Assembly: GCA_030549495.1 (NCBI GenBank)
Contig: JAUIRK010000308.1
Coordinates: forward strand, 1 to 64,000
Source: Nectonema munidae
Lineage: Eukaryota; Nematomorpha; Nectonematoida; Nectonematidae
DNA: 64,000 nucleotides
Direction of reading: 5' to 3'
The notes below the pieces were generated by a model that was given only the letters and a program-made list of their open reading frames with translations, ran no database searches and had not been told where the DNA came from. How positions within the stretch are numbered: position 1 is the stretch's first letter; each line of letters starts with the position of its first letter. Positions 56,101 to 59,100 of this stretch are shown one piece after another. The position numbers and the translations under genes are program-made.

Positions 56101-59100
56101 ATACAATTATTTAAATTTTATGATCATGCAGACGAAATCAAACAGCTCTTTGTTTTCATCCTTAACCATAAAAACTAAAAAACCCTAAAAAGTTATTGTA
56201 CAAAATGGCTGTGCGATACACCCTTTCAAACTTAAAGTAACATTACCTAAAATTGCTAGCTACGTGTTTTTTTTACCATTTTCAATCAAAATTTAATTGT
56301 ATCTTAGTGTCTATATTAAATACTCCATTGAAAATGTATAATGATATATATCAGGGGTGGCCAAACTTTTTTCTCCATGGGACTACTTTTTGTCCTAAAA
56401 ATTTTCTGCGGGCTACTTTAGTTGCCGTAAAAATAATAAATTTTTTGGAAGACAAGTAGACAAAAAATAATGTTTTTTTAAATAAGAGAAATAATGATTT
56501 ATTTTCAAAATCATAAGTAATATAGAAAAAGTTTTTTTGAAAATGAAACCTGACATTGCATTTTCTGTGCAAATTTTTGAAAATTCGGACCATAATTTGT
56601 CAGAGCGATTCTCAAACTTACAAAAAATGTAAGTGTTCATTTGTTAATTGGGATCTATGTTTTGTTTTAATACTATTGGTAAAAGAAAAAATTGTTTCAC
56701 ACAATTAGGTTGATCCAAAAAATGCATTGAAACTAGTAAATATCATACAAATGTTTGGGTATTTGTTTTTGATTATATATTTCCGAAAATCTTTGTCACC
56801 AAACATTGATTTGAGACTTAAATCGCATCAGTACCAATATAGTCAGTGGACTCGTCAAACTATCAGCTCACAAATCACTCTCCTATCTATACTACATATC
56901 TTTTTTTCGTCTTATTATCAGCCCCACTGTATAAATTGACTCCCAACCTCACAGGTTTTCCTCGAATAAACATTTTGCAGGAGTGACGCCCATAATAAGG
57001 GACCATTTGCTCGCCAATGCATAATTCTTTCTCAACACTCCCGAATAGGAACATGATGGTAACCAGGCATAATGTTTATGTATAAAAAATGTCTAACTCA
57101 TTGCTCGTTATAAAATCTTGGTTGTTGTTTTGCAGAGCATATTTTTTGGATTCTTCCAAAATCATGTTTGTCAAAGCGTTATTATAAAAAAATCTGAAAA
57201 TTTCAATCGGCTCTTTATTAACAAACTCTGGAAATTTATCTGAAAATTTGAATCTGAACTCTATACATCATCGTATGAGGTTGATTTATACAAATTCTTT
57301 TCTTTTCTTTAGATGAATACTTTGATGCCATCTTCAAAGGTTGATCAATTAGAGCATTACTTATAGCAAGTACTGAGCGATTATCGAACCACTGACACAA
57401 ATTTACTCCATATTTGTTAGTTAGTATTTTATAAAATCCTCTTTTTTCTTTTTTGAGATCTTTCAGAGAAATTATTGGGAAATTTCTTGATCTGTTTGAT
57501 CTTGATGTCGAAGTGACTTTAAAGTTCAATTCTTTCATTCTTTTCAAAATATCATAAGTAGAGAAGTACTTGTCAGTAATAAAATGATAATTGTTGAGCA
57601 TTTTTTTTCATTGAGAGAATTGGAAAACTTCAGTAGTATTGATGGTCGACAAGCTGTCTGGACTCTTTCCTTGGTACAGATCGAAGTTTACACAATATCC
57701 TGGCGAGACACAATGAGACCATTGTTTGTAGCCGAACCTGATGGGTTTACCTTTGATAAAATGTTTGCTACAGTGATTACCGAAGTACGAAATCATTGTT
57801 TCATCAATATGATGGATTTCTCTGAAAGGCATAAACTGATTTTGGCGAATTTGTCAGAGGATTCAAGCTTTGTATTATCACAAAAATGAAGATACTTTTT
57901 GATTTCTTCAAATATTTGTCTTCTCATGGGGCTTGATATAAGTGAGTTGAAGCAATCTTGTTTTTCCCCAGTACATTCTTATTCTAGGCAAAATAGTATA
58001 CCTTAGCATTATCAAAATTCCGAGAAAACAAAGAATTTCCTCTCTTTATGTATCCAATGCATTATTTCTTTGGGCAGCATAAAGATTGGTAAATCCAACA
58101 ATTGCATCAATCAATTCTAAGTTGAAAAAAAGAAAAACGAAAAAGGAGAGAGAGGTTGATCATGAATAAAAGGCCCATGAACTGGAAAAAATTCATTTTT
58201 TAAGTTTCGGCCAGTATTCATAGCACTCCATTGAACACTTGACTTTTTCCCATTCGATTTTAGAGTTTCTTGGAATTGATCATCATCATTATCATTATTT
58301 TCATCCAAGTTCATGACTACTCCAGACGCAGCAAGTTGATTTGTCGTCAAGTTATCGAATGAAAAATTTTCTTCAACCCCAGAATCTTCGCCGGAAACGA
58401 AAGAGCAACAAGCGTTCATTAGAGGCTCAATATTACAACATTAGAGGCTCAAATCATTAACAAGAAGTTGATAAAAGTTGGTACGGCACAAACCCTAAAA
58501 CCGAACATAAAGAAATTAGTTAGCAAAAAAAGGTGTGAAAAATCAGTACAGCCTAGCTAACTTAAAAATTTTGAATAATAAAATTTTCATTGATTTTTTT
58601 AATAACTGAAAATAATTTATGTAATTTTTATCAATGAAAATTATGCGGCCCTAAGAATTTTTTTTATTCAATGCGACCCAATACCAATTTGAAATACTTG
58701 TACTATAGCATCCCCTATTTTACATCGTAGATTTCAAAAAAGTGGAAAGTAAGCATATTTATCAATGGCTCAAGTAAAAATTGGCGAGAAGTATTAGGGC
58801 GCGAAAAATAGTGATATGCAAAGAGAGATGCTTATAATATTTTGAAAGCAGTTCACTGTTTTAGTATATTCTTTAAGCAGCCAATGATCTTTTGATTCAC
58901 GCCAGAATATAACATTACCGAAACCTATATCAGACAGTTATAGAGAAAAGAATAAATAATTCTCTCATTTTAAAATTTTTCTAGATACCATTATATCAAT
59001 AGCGAGTTAATTCAATTATTACTATCCAAAAATGCCAACTAGACCAAACCTTCATTTTAGACACAGTATAAACCATTAAAGAAATTACCCTAACCAGAAA

